Assembly: GCA_964627605.1 (NCBI GenBank)
Contig: CAZVGZ010000015.1
Span: 20,722-84,721, forward strand
Source of the DNA: CAZVGZ01 sp964627605
GTDB lineage: Bacteria; Latescibacterota; MWCZ01; CAZVGZ01
DNA: 64,000 nucleotides
Direction: 5' to 3'
The translations under genes were made by a program, and so were the position numbers. The notes under the pieces are model-generated. The model ran no database searches. It was not told the DNA's origin and saw nothing but the letters and a program-made list of their open reading frames with translations. This document shows, piece by piece, positions 17,984 to 27,172 of this stretch (positions are counted from its first letter, which is position 1; each line of letters begins with the position of its first letter).

Positions 17984-18841
17984 CTAAGTCAGATCAACGA
18001 ACCGGTCTATCGCTGCGGCGACGCCACTTTCGTTGTTGGAAGGTGCTATCCAGTCAGCTACGGTTTGAGCTTCAGTTGGACCGTTGGAAACCATCACTCC
18101 TACGCCTGCCCAAGACACCATCCCCATATCGTTGAAGTTGTCACCTATAGCGAGCACTTCTTCTTGGGCGATGCCGAGGTGGTCGGCGAGCCTAGCCAGA
18201 GCCGACTCCTTGCTGACACCGCAACTATACACGCCTAGCAGGCTTGAATCCGCTCGTGCGCCGCTGCGGTTGGGGATGCCGATTAGGTCAGGGTCTTGGG
18301 ACAGCTCGTCAACCACCCGTTCAACTTTCTGGTTTTCGTCGAACGCTTCGAGCTGCGAGACCGGATGCTGGAGCGCATGAGCGAGGTCGTTGAGGTAGAT
18401 TATCTCGTTGCCATATTTCCTTCTGAACCCCAAAAAGAACTCGTCAGGCTGTTCGGTTTTGTGACACCAGATACGGTGCGAGTTGGGGTGAACACCGCAT
18501 ATAACGGGTGAGATACCGGCGTTAGTCACCACTGAAAGCGCTCGAATTGCCGCAGTGGTTGGAAGTACTTGAGCATCCAGGATTTCGTCTGCCGCGTCGA
18601 GCGTGAGCGCGCCGTTCTGGACGATCATCGTGAAGCCTTCACCAACATCTTTGGCGACAGAGGCCGCAGAGAGTCGGTCGCGTCCGCTGCACAACGCCAC
18701 CGTGATCCCGCGCTGCTGAGCAGCGGCAATGGCGCGAACATTTGCGCCAGGGACAGTGCGGTCGTCGCCGAGGAGCGTTCGGTCGATGTCCATGGCAATC
18801 ATACGCGTTGTGTCTTGTTTGGGCACTGGACTATCTTTCAT
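17984..18841 (-). CDS. Cof-type HAD-IIB sugar-phosphate phosphatase
   Basis: 285 residues. Motif I IAMDIDRTLLGDD holds the nucleophile and acid/base Asp pair, motif II is VALCSGRD, and motif IV is AIGDNFNDMGMVSWAG with the magnesium-binding Asp residues. Between them lies the alpha/beta C2-type cap characteristic of Cof phosphatases, which remove phosphate from sugar phosphates or cofactor intermediates. The motif III lysine is expected near VSKESALARLADHLG. The substrate is unknown. It precedes the beta-helix protein by 12 bases on the same strand. Confidence 0.88.
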   Translation of the reverse strand: MKDSPVPKQDTTRMIAMDIDRTLLGDDRTVPGANVRAIAAAQQRGITVALCSGRDRLSAASVAKDVGEGFTMIVQNGALTLDAADEILDAQVLPTTAAIRALSVVTNAGISPVICGVHPNSHRIWCHKTEQPDEFFLGFRRKYGNEIIYLNDLAHALQHPVSQLEAFDENQKVERVVDELSQDPDLIGIPNRSGARADSSLLGVYSCGVSKESALARLADHLGIAQEEVLAIGDNFNDMGMVSWAGVGVMVSNGPTEAQTVADWIAPSNNESGVAAAIDRFVDLT

Positions 18842-18934
18842 AGGTCATTTCGCCAATTGGGCACCGAATTTCACCAGCCGAGTGAGCTCTACGCTAGGAT
18901 ATGCCCAGAACATGGTAACACAAGGGGGCCGGTA

Positions 18935-19570
18935 ATGTTGCGTTCAGCCATATTAGCTGTCGGTGTGTCTATTCTTGCGAGCGCAGCCCTCGCCGATGCG
19001 GACGATTACGAGCATATCGCATATGGACCTAGGATGTCACGGGCGTCCCTAATCGGTTTTGAAGCTGGCTTTACGCATTTTCCCACCGATTCGCTCTATT
19101 TTGCCTCTGCATACACGCTTACCGGACTGATAGGCTACGGGTTCACGCCCAAGCACAGCGCATACATTGAGCTTACGGGAACGCCGTCCTACGTCAAAGT
19201 GGGCGACGATGCTAACCGCGGTTCTGTCGGGAGTTACTACTATGGGCTGCGGTACCAGTTTACGCTGCTTCCCATGGCTGATTTTACCCCTACGGCTCAG
19301 TTGGGCGTTGGTCAGGTTCACATCCGTGTCGAGTACCGCCACGGTGAGAAGATAAAGCAGACCAGTTCCGCTTTTTCTCTAGGGTTGGGTTTTCAGTACC
19401 GTTACGACGACGCCATCGGATTGGCGCTGGGTTACCGGCTGATTAGCAGCAGCAATGACGCCATCGACACCAAGCCCGACATTGATCCCTTCGGTGCGCT
19501 TGTGATCGGAAAAGTCCCTGGGCGAATTCTTCAGGGCATTCTGGGATTTCGGATCGTTGGGGCGTTCTAG
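18935..19570 (+). CDS. Outer-membrane beta-barrel protein
   Basis: 211 residues from ATG 18935, chosen because a clear signal peptide (LRSAILAVGVSILASAALA) starts there. The mature protein alternates hydrophobic and polar residues in eight to ten strands (SLIGFEAGFTHF, SAYIELTGTPSYVKVG, YYYGLRYQFTLL, FSLGLGFQYRY, GLALGYRLIS) and ends GFRIVGAF with a terminal Phe, as in OmpA-like or OmpW-like small barrels. Its function is unknown. The last 192 bases run antisense to the C-terminal extension of the EamA transporter gene, so both genes cannot evolve freely there. Confidence 0.72.
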   Translation: MLRSAILAVGVSILASAALADADDYEHIAYGPRMSRASLIGFEAGFTHFPTDSLYFASAYTLTGLIGYGFTPKHSAYIELTGTPSYVKVGDDANRGSVGSYYYGLRYQFTLLPMADFTPTAQLGVGQVHIRVEYRHGEKIKQTSSAFSLGLGFQYRYDDAIGLALGYRLISSSNDAIDTKPDIDPFGALVIGKVPGRILQGILGFRIVGAF

Positions 19571-20452
19571 GTTTGATTCGTCCGAAGCGCCCTGCCAGCC
19601 CATCACTATCATACCCAATGTCACCAGCACCGCCCCTGTTAATCGCCTGACTGCGAACCCTTCGCCAAACAGCCACACCCCAGCGGCGGCTCCAAAAACC
19701 AGGCTTACGTTTCTCGCCGCCACCACAATCGCCACATGGCTGAGTTGAAGGGCGTAGAGAACGAGCACATAAGCCAAAAAACTCCCAAACCCAGCCAACA
19801 ACGCTCGGACCCCCTCCAGTCGCCACGCCTCTTTGAGGCGTTTGCTGTGACCGGAACGCATAAGCCATACGCTCTGGACTATCCACGCTGTCGTCATCTC
19901 CACTGGAGCATAGGTTGTCGGCGTCAGATACTCGACACCGCGGCTATCGACCAGGTGATATCCGGCGATGGAGATCCCGGTCAAAACTGGAAGCGCCAAG
20001 TACCTCAGTTCGATAGAAGATGACTGTCCCGACCCAACACCTGTCGCCACCGATGATGCCAGACCCACACCTAGCAGCACGATCCCGATTCCCAAAATAC
20101 CGCCCCATGAGACCGGTTCGTGCAGCAGCCAAAACCCTCCAGCCAACGCCAGAACAGCGCCAATACCCCGGCTGACCGGATATGCCAAAGCCAAAGCCAG
20201 GTGGCGGTAGGCCAGGGTCAGCGTAATACTATATGCGCCAATCAGAACACCGCCGCCGGCCGCAAATCCGAATCCGATATAAGGCGTAGTGCCGTCCCAC
20301 GCCTGATATATTGTCAGTGGGAGCATCAGTGGTCCGCTGGCCAGCAGCATCCACCACATGAACGCTTCCTGGTGAAAAGAGCGTTTGAGAAGTGTGTTCC
20401 ACGCTGCATGGATGAAGGCGGAGAGGGTAACAAGCGATAGGGCTGTCAACAC
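19379..20452 (-). CDS. EamA/DMT-family transporter with C-terminal extension
   Basis: 357 residues. Ten hydrophobic segments form two EamA repeats, with ALSLVTLSAFIHAAWNTLLK at the start and LALAYPVSRGIGAVLALAGG before the midpoint, typical of drug/metabolite transporters in the inner membrane. The transporter fold ends around VTLGMIVMGWQG, near residue 290. The remaining 65 or so residues are polar, lack structure, and overlap the outer-membrane barrel gene on the other strand, so they may have arisen by stop-codon loss. The substrate is unknown. Confidence 0.82.
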   Translation of the reverse strand: MLTALSLVTLSAFIHAAWNTLLKRSFHQEAFMWWMLLASGPLMLPLTIYQAWDGTTPYIGFGFAAGGGVLIGAYSITLTLAYRHLALALAYPVSRGIGAVLALAGGFWLLHEPVSWGGILGIGIVLLGVGLASSVATGVGSGQSSSIELRYLALPVLTGISIAGYHLVDSRGVEYLTPTTYAPVEMTTAWIVQSVWLMRSGHSKRLKEAWRLEGVRALLAGFGSFLAYVLVLYALQLSHVAIVVAARNVSLVFGAAAGVWLFGEGFAVRRLTGAVLVTLGMIVMGWQGASDESNLERPNDPKSQNALKNSPRDFSDHKRTEGINVGLGVDGVIAAANQPVTQRQSDGVVVTVLKTQP

Positions 20453-20581
20453 TGGGATAGAAGCCGGTTCTAAGAGCGAAGGGCTGTCGATTGTTCGGCG
20501 AACTTCTTGGGGGTAGATTTTGCAGCCCTGGGTCGTATAAGTTTATGCCGCCGCCGCCAATTTTCAAACGATAGGGGCATC

Positions 20582-21013
20582 GTGCCAAGCTGGTTGCCAT
20601 ATCTCCATCCGATCTGGCAGACGTTCGTCCTGGCGTTGGGGATTTACGTCCTTCGCATAGGGTTTATGTTTGCCGCGCCGCCTGACATCTGGGCGGAAAG
20701 GAGTTTTAGCCGCTCCCAACTGAGGCGGAAACACACCAGGCTGGCGCTGTGTTTTTTGGGGGTGGTTGCCATCGGTTCTGTCGGCGGTGTTGTCGAGATC
20801 GTCTGGGTGCGCCAACTGGCACCGTTGGACTCAGCCCATGGGCTTTTTGCCGTGACCAGTGTGGCGCTGTTTGCCCTGACGAGATTTTTTGGGGCGCGTC
20901 TGAACAGCAGAGTTGGTGACAGTGCTGCGCGGGAGCTTCATCGGTTTTGCGCTGCGCTGGCGATGTTGGCAGCCCTGGGTTCGGCTGTGTCCGGGTTCGC
21001 TCTGTTGCCGTAG
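20582..21013 (+). CDS. Four-helix membrane protein, DUF4079-like
   Basis: 143 residues if GTG 20582 (after AGGGGC) is the start; the frame extends further upstream without membrane or motif content. It begins PSWLPYLHPIWQTFVLALGI and has four membrane spans. Conserved-looking histidines are in PYLHP, RRKHTRLAL, SAHGLF and ELHRFCA, with GSVGGVVE between spans 1 and 2. The pattern of histidines near membrane edges recalls cytochrome b561-type or DUF4079 proteins, which suggests haem binding. The assignment is by pattern only. It precedes the thioredoxin-like gene at 21083, possibly as a two-gene redox unit. Confidence 0.5.
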   Translation: MPSWLPYLHPIWQTFVLALGIYVLRIGFMFAAPPDIWAERSFSRSQLRRKHTRLALCFLGVVAIGSVGGVVEIVWVRQLAPLDSAHGLFAVTSVALFALTRFFGARLNSRVGDSAARELHRFCAALAMLAALGSAVSGFALLP

Positions 21014-21082
21014 GCGAGCGTTGGGCGTACCGTCTCCTGTTGAGGTTCTCCCCGGTATTTTTTTCGATGAGCTGACAGGTTG

Positions 21083-21709
21083 ATGCCAAAAAATATGCAG
21101 GCAGCGCTTGTCTCGCTGTGGTTCATAATCGCGGTATCGGCGGCCCAAACCGGGTCGATTGCAGTGGGGGACTCGTCACTGCCGATGCTGTCTATAGGCA
21201 GTGAAACACCGGTCTACTTCGTCGTGAGGACGTTAGGTGACCAGAGGTATTTTCTTCGGGACGAGTGTGGGCCCCCAAGGCGAAGGCAGAAGCTTATCTC
21301 TCGCTCGCCGCGTCCTGTTGTTACAAGTTTCTTCGCGACATACTGCGAGCCGTGCAAAGAGGAGATTCCTCACCTTGAGAGGTTGTCGCAGAAATGGGGC
21401 GACAGCGTATCGTTTCTGCTGGTGGATTTCAGGGAGCCTGAAAGGGTGGTGGAGAGTTTCGTTGACAGCATAGGCACGTCGATTACGATCCTGATCGACC
21501 GCTACGGCAAAGCGGCGGAAAGGTTCCTGGTAAACGTGATTCCAACGCTGGTGATCTTGGATCACTGTGGCTATTTAGCGCTATACCAGAGGGGCCAGGC
21601 TGACGATATGGACAGCTTCTTTGCCGACATGGATAGGATGCTTGAGGGTTTGGTAGCTAGATCGCGATCGGACCAAGAGCAGGCCCTATGTCCGTGGGTG
21701 AAAAACTGA
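21083..21709 (+). CDS. Secreted TlpA-like thioredoxin-fold protein
   Basis: 208 residues from ATG 21083. An N-terminal signal (MQAALVSLWFIIAVSAAQ) directs export. The thioredoxin domain carries the redox motif ATYCEPCKEEIPHLERL, the cis-proline loop in NVIPTLVILD, and a TlpA-like order of elements. It would reduce or exchange disulfides of periplasmic proteins, for instance during cytochrome c maturation, which fits the haem-rich locus elsewhere in the window. The C-terminal tail has an extra Cys (ALCPWV). It follows the DUF4079-like membrane gene by about 70 bases on the same strand. Confidence 0.8.
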   Translation: MPKNMQAALVSLWFIIAVSAAQTGSIAVGDSSLPMLSIGSETPVYFVVRTLGDQRYFLRDECGPPRRRQKLISRSPRPVVTSFFATYCEPCKEEIPHLERLSQKWGDSVSFLLVDFREPERVVESFVDSIGTSITILIDRYGKAAERFLVNVIPTLVILDHCGYLALYQRGQADDMDSFFADMDRMLEGLVARSRSDQEQALCPWVKN

Positions 21710-21823
21710 CTCGCTCGCCATAAAGAACTCGGACTGCGTTTCCAGCCCATCCGAGATCTGTCGGCAGATCAGACCCCTGACAGACGACAACCACTAATTC
21801 CAGAAAAAGAGAAGGTAGGAACA

Positions 21824-22996
21824 ATGAGCATCACCACCAGACCAGCCCAACGGTTGACCAAACTACCCCCATATCTTTTCGCTGCCATTGACGATCTGAA
21901 AGCAGCAGCGATGGAGAAGGGGGTTGATGTGATTTCGCTGGGTGTAGGCGACCCCGTCGAACCGACTCCATCACATATCATTGAATCGCTCAAAGAAACT
22001 GTGTACGAGCAGTCAAACCACCAGTACCCCTCCTATACCGGGATGATGGACTTCAGGGCGAGCGTCGCTGATTGGTATCAGTCGAAAGCTGGCATCAACC
22101 TGGACCCAGCCTCTCAGGTGATAACCCTCATCGGTGCCAAAGAGGGGATCGCCCACATGCCCTACGCGTTTATCGATCCGGGTGATGTCGTGTTGGTGCC
22201 CGATCCTGCCTATCCGGTCTACAACAACGGCACTGTGATGGCGGGGGGAACGCCTGTGGCCATGCCGCTGTTGGAAGAGAATGGTTTTCTGCCTGACCTC
22301 TCACTGATCGACCCTAAAGCCGCTGACGCAGCCAAAATCATGTGGCTCAACTATCCTGGAAATCCGACAGCGGCCACCGCCACCACCGAGTTTTTTGAGG
22401 AAGTGATTAGGTTCGCAGAGAAACACAATATCGTGGTCTGTCACGATGGAGCCTACACCGAGGTGACTTTTGACGGTTACAGAGCGCCAAGTTTCTTGGA
22501 GGTCGATGGTGCTGTGGATGTGGGTGTAGAGTTTCACTCGCTCTCAAAGACCTATAATATGACCGGCTGGCGGATCGGTTGGGCCGCTGGCAATGCGGAG
22601 GTGATCGACGGACTGGGCAAGGTCAAGACCAACATCGATTCAGGGGCGTTTCAGCCACTGCAGTTTGCTGGAATTGAGGCTTTGGAGGGCAATCAGTCGT
22701 GTGTCGCCGAGCAGAACGCGATCTACCAGCAGAGGCGCGATCTACTTGTGGACGCTCTTAATTCCATGGGGCTTTCGGTCGATCTGCCCAAAGCGGCGTG
22801 TTACGTCTGGTGTAAAGTCCCAGATGGGTATACATCGGGTGATTTCACTGCGCTTCTAATCGAAAAAATCGGGGTAGTCACGACACCTGGAGACGGGTTT
22901 GGGCCCTGCGGTCAGGGCTACATACGTATGACCCTGACGGTCGAAACCGATCGTCTTTCTGAGGCGGTGGATCGGATGAGAACTCTGTCGTTCTAG
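21824..22996 (+). CDS. dapL: LL-diaminopimelate aminotransferase (DapL-type)
   Basis: 390 residues of fold-type I PLP aminotransferases. The substrate-binding N terminus RLTKLPPYLFAAID and ISLGVGDPVEPTP match the DapL/aspartate aminotransferase subgroup, as do MWLNYPGNPTAATA and the PLP-lysine motif EFHSLSKTYNMTGWRIGWA. DapL converts tetrahydrodipicolinate directly to LL-diaminopimelate, bypassing the acylated intermediates. The ATG is preceded by GAAGGTAGG. lysA follows 135 bases later on the same strand, consistent with lysine and peptidoglycan precursor synthesis. Other aminotransferase specificities remain possible. Confidence 0.85.
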   Translation: MSITTRPAQRLTKLPPYLFAAIDDLKAAAMEKGVDVISLGVGDPVEPTPSHIIESLKETVYEQSNHQYPSYTGMMDFRASVADWYQSKAGINLDPASQVITLIGAKEGIAHMPYAFIDPGDVVLVPDPAYPVYNNGTVMAGGTPVAMPLLEENGFLPDLSLIDPKAADAAKIMWLNYPGNPTAATATTEFFEEVIRFAEKHNIVVCHDGAYTEVTFDGYRAPSFLEVDGAVDVGVEFHSLSKTYNMTGWRIGWAAGNAEVIDGLGKVKTNIDSGAFQPLQFAGIEALEGNQSCVAEQNAIYQQRRDLLVDALNSMGLSVDLPKAACYVWCKVPDGYTSGDFTALLIEKIGVVTTPGDGFGPCGQGYIRMTLTVETDRLSEAVDRMRTLSF

Positions 22997-23131
22997 ATAG
23001 TTGCACGGTATGCCGTCTGCCTGACAGAGATCGCTGCTTTTTACCGCCTATCCAATCCCAGGGCTTTAGGGTGCTTACAGAAGTCGTCGTTAGGGTGTTC
23101 TCTTTGTGATTGAGAGGCAGGGATATAGATC

Positions 23132-24415
23132 ATGAACTATTTTGAGGAGCGTGACGGTGTGTTCTGCTGCGAGGGGATCGACCTGCGGGAGATCGCAGAG
23201 GCGGTGGGCACGCCATTTTATGTATACAGCTACAGGACGCTCGTTAGGCACTGTCGGGCGATTGACGGCGCGTTTGGCGAATACGATCATCTGACCTGTT
23301 TCGCCATGAAAGCCAACTCCAACCTTGCGATCCTAGATATCGTCGGCAAGGAGGGGTTGGGTGTCGATATCGTATCCGGCGGTGAGCTGTTCCGCGCGCT
23401 GAAAGCGGGAATCGATCCAAAAAAGATAATGTTCAGCGGTGTAGGCAAATCTGAGAACGAGATCGGGTTCGCTCTCAAAGAGGGCATTCTCTGTCTTAAT
23501 GTGGAATCTGAGGCCGAGCTTAAAACCGTGGACAGAGTGGCGCGTGACCTAGAACTTACGGCACCGATCGCGTTAAGAATCAACCCGGATGTGGACCCGA
23601 AAACACACCCCAAAATAAGTACCGGTCTCAAAGCCGCCAAGTTCGGTATTCCTCACCAGATGGCTCTTTACGCCTATCGCAAGGCCGACAGTCTGCCTGG
23701 GTTGAATGTGATCGGCATCGACTGTCACATCGGCTCGCAGTTGACTACAGTAGCGCCGTTTGTGGAAGCAGCAGAGAGGCTGCTGTCACTTATAGAGCAG
23801 ATTCGTGGTGCAGGGATTAAGATCACACTCGCCGACATAGGCGGGGGGTTGGGGATCACCTACGACGCTGAGACTCCGCCGACGCCGGATGAGTGGGGTC
23901 AAGCGGTTGGGGAGATTCTGTCGCCTGCCGGGCTTACTATCGTCCTGGAGCCGGGAAGATCCATCGTCGGCAACACCGGTGCGCTGGTGACGAAGACGTT
24001 GTACCGAAAAACCAACGAGACCAAAGAGTTTGTAGTGGTAGACGCGGCGATGAACGATTTGGCGCGCCCCAGCATGTACGACTCCTACCACGAGATCAGG
24101 CCGGTTGTCACCCATACGGACGACCGGAATATCACCGCAGACATTGTCGGCCCGATCTGCGAGACCGGTGATGTTTTGGCCCGCGATCGCACCATAGCAG
24201 AACCGTCGGCAGGCGATCTGCTGGCGGTGATGAGCGCCGGGGCTTACGGTTTCGCCATGTCTTCGACCTACAACTCGCGACCGCGTGTGCCTGAAGTACT
24301 GGTGATGGGAGACCGGTGGGAAATCATCCGTGAGCGCGAGACCTGGGATGACCTGATCGCTGGGGAGAGGGTCGTGGATAACACCGAGGATTTGAGGGTT
24401 ACCCTGGACGCGTGA
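23132..24415 (+). CDS. lysA: Diaminopimelate decarboxylase LysA
   Basis: 427 residues of the alanine-racemase-fold decarboxylases. CFAMKANSNLAIL carries the PLP lysine. GLGVDIVSGGEL, INPDVDPKTHPKIST, DCHIGSQLT, LADIGGGLGITY and LEPGRSIVGNTG are the LysA series, and ICETGDVLARDR has the Cys of the active site at the dimer interface. It makes L-lysine from meso-diaminopimelate. The stop codon overlaps the glnD start in ATGA, indicating translational coupling of lysine synthesis to the nitrogen regulator gene. Confidence 0.95.
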   Translation: MNYFEERDGVFCCEGIDLREIAEAVGTPFYVYSYRTLVRHCRAIDGAFGEYDHLTCFAMKANSNLAILDIVGKEGLGVDIVSGGELFRALKAGIDPKKIMFSGVGKSENEIGFALKEGILCLNVESEAELKTVDRVARDLELTAPIALRINPDVDPKTHPKISTGLKAAKFGIPHQMALYAYRKADSLPGLNVIGIDCHIGSQLTTVAPFVEAAERLLSLIEQIRGAGIKITLADIGGGLGITYDAETPPTPDEWGQAVGEILSPAGLTIVLEPGRSIVGNTGALVTKTLYRKTNETKEFVVVDAAMNDLARPSMYDSYHEIRPVVTHTDDRNITADIVGPICETGDVLARDRTIAEPSAGDLLAVMSAGAYGFAMSSTYNSRPRVPEVLVMGDRWEIIRERETWDDLIAGERVVDNTEDLRVTLDA

Positions 24416-27096
24416 TGATTACCGACCTTGGACATAGTATCAAGCGCCTCGACGCCGATATCCGCTCGGGGAAAGTTGCAGGCGACGAGATCGCTTCGAC
24501 TCGGGTGCGGATGTACCGAGGTTTTCTGAACCGTGAGCGCGAGCGGCTGTGGTATGAGCATCAAACCGGGGCACGGGGTCGGCATGTAGTGAACCAATGG
24601 ACCGCCGTTGTAGACGCAGTTATAGCTGAGGCCTACCGCATGTTCTTGCTGGACAGCGATGGGGACGCGCCACCGATGTCGCTGGTGGCGGTGGGTGGCT
24701 ACGGCAGAGCTGCGCTTAATCCGTGGTCGGACATCGACCTCCTGTTTCTTTTTAGAGACCGGGCGCATCAACAGTCGCCTATTGCCAGGGACATGCTCCA
24801 TCTGCTCTGGGATTTGGGCTTTGATCTGGGGCACAGTACCAGGACAGTGGAGGAGTCGATCAGTCACGCTGCGATAGATCCCATCGCGCGCACCGCCCTG
24901 TTGGGCAGCCGTCGGCTGACCGGCGACGAGGGGCTGTTCGATCAGCTGACTGAGAAATTCCACGCAGCGTTTTTGGGGAACAAAGGCCGGACGATGGCTG
25001 AGGAGCTTTTGGCTCGCATGAACCATCGTCGACGCGAGCACGGTCGCTTCGTACAGATTTTGGAGCCGGATCTGAAGGAGTCCACAGGCGGTTTGCGGGA
25101 CGTGCATACTCTTCAGTGGGTTCTTCAAGCTCGCAGGGGAGCTACTCGGCTTGAGGCGCTTTTGGAGCGCCGCTACCTGTCCAAGCGTGACCTGAGAGTC
25201 TTAGAATACGCACTCGATTTTCTCTATCGCGTGCGAAACGATCTGCATTTCCGCCAGCAAAAGAAACAGGATAGGCTGGAGTTGAGCCTTCAACCGGAGG
25301 TGGCGGCGTCGTTGGGGTTTGAGGATGACGCCTTGGCGCTTGGTGTCGAGCATTTTATGCGCCAATACTATTTGGCGGCCAGGGACATAGAGTTTTTGAC
25401 GGATGGTGTCTGCCACGAGATGACCCGTCATGTGCCGCGCCATGTAAGAGCGGCTGACAAAGTACGTCGCAAGGCGTTGGACGACGGCACGTATCTTGTC
25501 AGAGGCAAGATGATGGTCCCGGCCAAGTGGAAAGCGTTTTTCGCTGACGACACAAAACGGCTGATGAGTATCTTTCGGCAGTCGCAGGTGTTCGACGCGC
25601 CTCTTAGTAGGACTGCGATTAGGGCGATCCGGTCCAGCCTAAAGCTCGTTGGCGATGACTTTCGCCGTGATCCAGGCATGTCCGCGCTGTTCCTCAAAAT
25701 ATTGGGAGACACCCAGCGATTGCCCCGCGTCTTGAGGCTGATGCATCGCGTCGGGTTTCTTGGGGAGTACCTGCCGGAGTTTGGTCGATTGACAGGTCTG
25801 GTGCAGCACGACCTATACCACGCCTACACAGCTGATGAACACACGCTCTACGCCATCGAGAAAGCGTGTGACCTGTCTGATGGTACTGGCGAAAGCGGCT
25901 TGGGAACCAAGGTTCTGGGGGAGATCGCCCGCCCGGCACTGCTCCATCTGGCGTTGCTGCTACATGATGTTGGGAAGTCAGGTGGTCCTGGACATCCAGC
26001 AAGGGGGGCGGAGATGGCGGTGGCGGTTGGTGGGCGGCTGGGGCTCCCCAAAGATCAGATTGATCTGGTGATGTCCGTCATCGCCGAACACCTGCTCTTG
26101 AGTCATGTCTCCCAGCGGCGAGATCTCGACGACCCGGCGCAGATGGCTCAACTTGCCGAATCTGTGCCTGATCCAGATATGGCACGGCTGCTCTATGTCC
26201 ACAGCTGGTGCGATATGCAGGCTACCGGGCCGGAAGCTGCGTCTGGCTGGAAAATGTCTCTGCTTGATACCTTGTATCTGCGGCTTTTTGACTATCTGAC
26301 CAGCAGCGACACAGGCGCGGCTGGAAAGCACGATCGCGCACAGGCGTTTGACGCTTTGCTTGCTGATGCTATCGGCTCAAAAAGAGCCCAAAAGCATCTT
26401 GATGGGCTTCCGGTGCGCTACCGCTTGACCTACACCGCGGACGAGGCCGCAGCCCACGCCGCCGCCGCCGATGCCCTCGGCCAAAAGCCCGCCGTGGCGC
26501 AATGCTCGGTCGGGGAACCGACCTGGCAGATTGTGGTGTGTGCCCAGGATTGCCCCGGCCTGTTGACGACAATTTGCGGTGTCCTGACAGTCCACGATCT
26601 TAACATACATCGTGCTGAAGCGTTCACCCGAAGCGACGGTGTGGTGTTGGACCTTTTTCAGGTCACTCTTTCTTCTGGTGCCGCGACAAGGCCGACGCTC
26701 TGTATGGATCTGGAGGAGGTTCTTGCTGCTGTGTTGGTGGGTGGGGCCTCGTTGGAAGAGATGATGGAGCGGCACCGAAAGCGATGGGCCAGACGCAAGA
26801 TACCCCCGCCGACGACCGGGGACAAGATTATTTTGGACAACGGCGCTTCACAGGCCTACACTGTGGTGGATGTTTTCACAGATGACCGAATAGGGTTGCT
26901 CTACGACGTCAGCCGGGTGTTGTCGAAAGAGGGCGTTGACATTCATACCGCCCGCATCGGGACTGATGGAGACCGTGCCGCTGACGCTTTCTACGTCACC
27001 GACCTCAGCGGATTGAAGGTGGAGGAGCGGGAGAAGGTGGAGTCAATTCGGAGGGCGCTTCTCGACGCGCTGTCAACCGATCGAGTTCAGGGGTGA
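24412..27096 (+). CDS. glnD: [Protein-PII] uridylyltransferase/uridylyl-removing enzyme GlnD
   Basis: 894 residues with the full GlnD order. The nucleotidyltransferase domain has VGGYGRAALNPWSDIDLLFL near residue 95. A central helical domain follows with ILEPDLKESTGGLRDVHTLQ. The HD hydrolase domain follows with QHDLYHAYTADEHTL and LLHDVGKSGGPGHPARGAE near residue 520. Two C-terminal ACT domains are VVCAQDCPGLLTTICGVL and VFTDDRIGLLYDVSRVL. It uridylylates or deuridylylates the PII protein according to glutamine level. No glnB or amtB is in the window. It overlaps lysA by four bases. Confidence 0.94.
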   Translation: MMITDLGHSIKRLDADIRSGKVAGDEIASTRVRMYRGFLNRERERLWYEHQTGARGRHVVNQWTAVVDAVIAEAYRMFLLDSDGDAPPMSLVAVGGYGRAALNPWSDIDLLFLFRDRAHQQSPIARDMLHLLWDLGFDLGHSTRTVEESISHAAIDPIARTALLGSRRLTGDEGLFDQLTEKFHAAFLGNKGRTMAEELLARMNHRRREHGRFVQILEPDLKESTGGLRDVHTLQWVLQARRGATRLEALLERRYLSKRDLRVLEYALDFLYRVRNDLHFRQQKKQDRLELSLQPEVAASLGFEDDALALGVEHFMRQYYLAARDIEFLTDGVCHEMTRHVPRHVRAADKVRRKALDDGTYLVRGKMMVPAKWKAFFADDTKRLMSIFRQSQVFDAPLSRTAIRAIRSSLKLVGDDFRRDPGMSALFLKILGDTQRLPRVLRLMHRVGFLGEYLPEFGRLTGLVQHDLYHAYTADEHTLYAIEKACDLSDGTGESGLGTKVLGEIARPALLHLALLLHDVGKSGGPGHPARGAEMAVAVGGRLGLPKDQIDLVMSVIAEHLLLSHVSQRRDLDDPAQMAQLAESVPDPDMARLLYVHSWCDMQATGPEAASGWKMSLLDTLYLRLFDYLTSSDTGAAGKHDRAQAFDALLADAIGSKRAQKHLDGLPVRYRLTYTADEAAAHAAAADALGQKPAVAQCSVGEPTWQIVVCAQDCPGLLTTICGVLTVHDLNIHRAEAFTRSDGVVLDLFQVTLSSGAATRPTLCMDLEEVLAAVLVGGASLEEMMERHRKRWARRKIPPPTTGDKIILDNGASQAYTVVDVFTDDRIGLLYDVSRVLSKEGVDIHTARIGTDGDRAADAFYVTDLSGLKVEEREKVESIRRALLDALSTDRVQG

Positions 27097-27143
27097 CTGG
27101 TGTCCCATTACAAAAAAAATCTTTCAAAAATTCCGGGGGTCAC

Positions 27144-27172
27144 TTGACAACCCTCGCATGTAGCGCTATCTT
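27144..27172 (+). promoter_or_regulatory. Sigma-70-like promoter of rho
   Basis: TTGACA at 27144-27149, a 17-base spacer, and TATCTT at 27167-27172. The -35 is a perfect consensus and the spacing optimal. It lies 338 bases upstream of the rho GTG start. Confidence 0.75.

Noticed and set aside
18569..18934. Longer N terminus for the outer-membrane barrel protein
   Set aside because: The added 122 residues are antisense to the HAD phosphatase and would precede a clear signal peptide.
22997..23131. Lysine riboswitch before lysA
   Set aside because: The gap is only 135 bases and shows none of the conserved core of that riboswitch.
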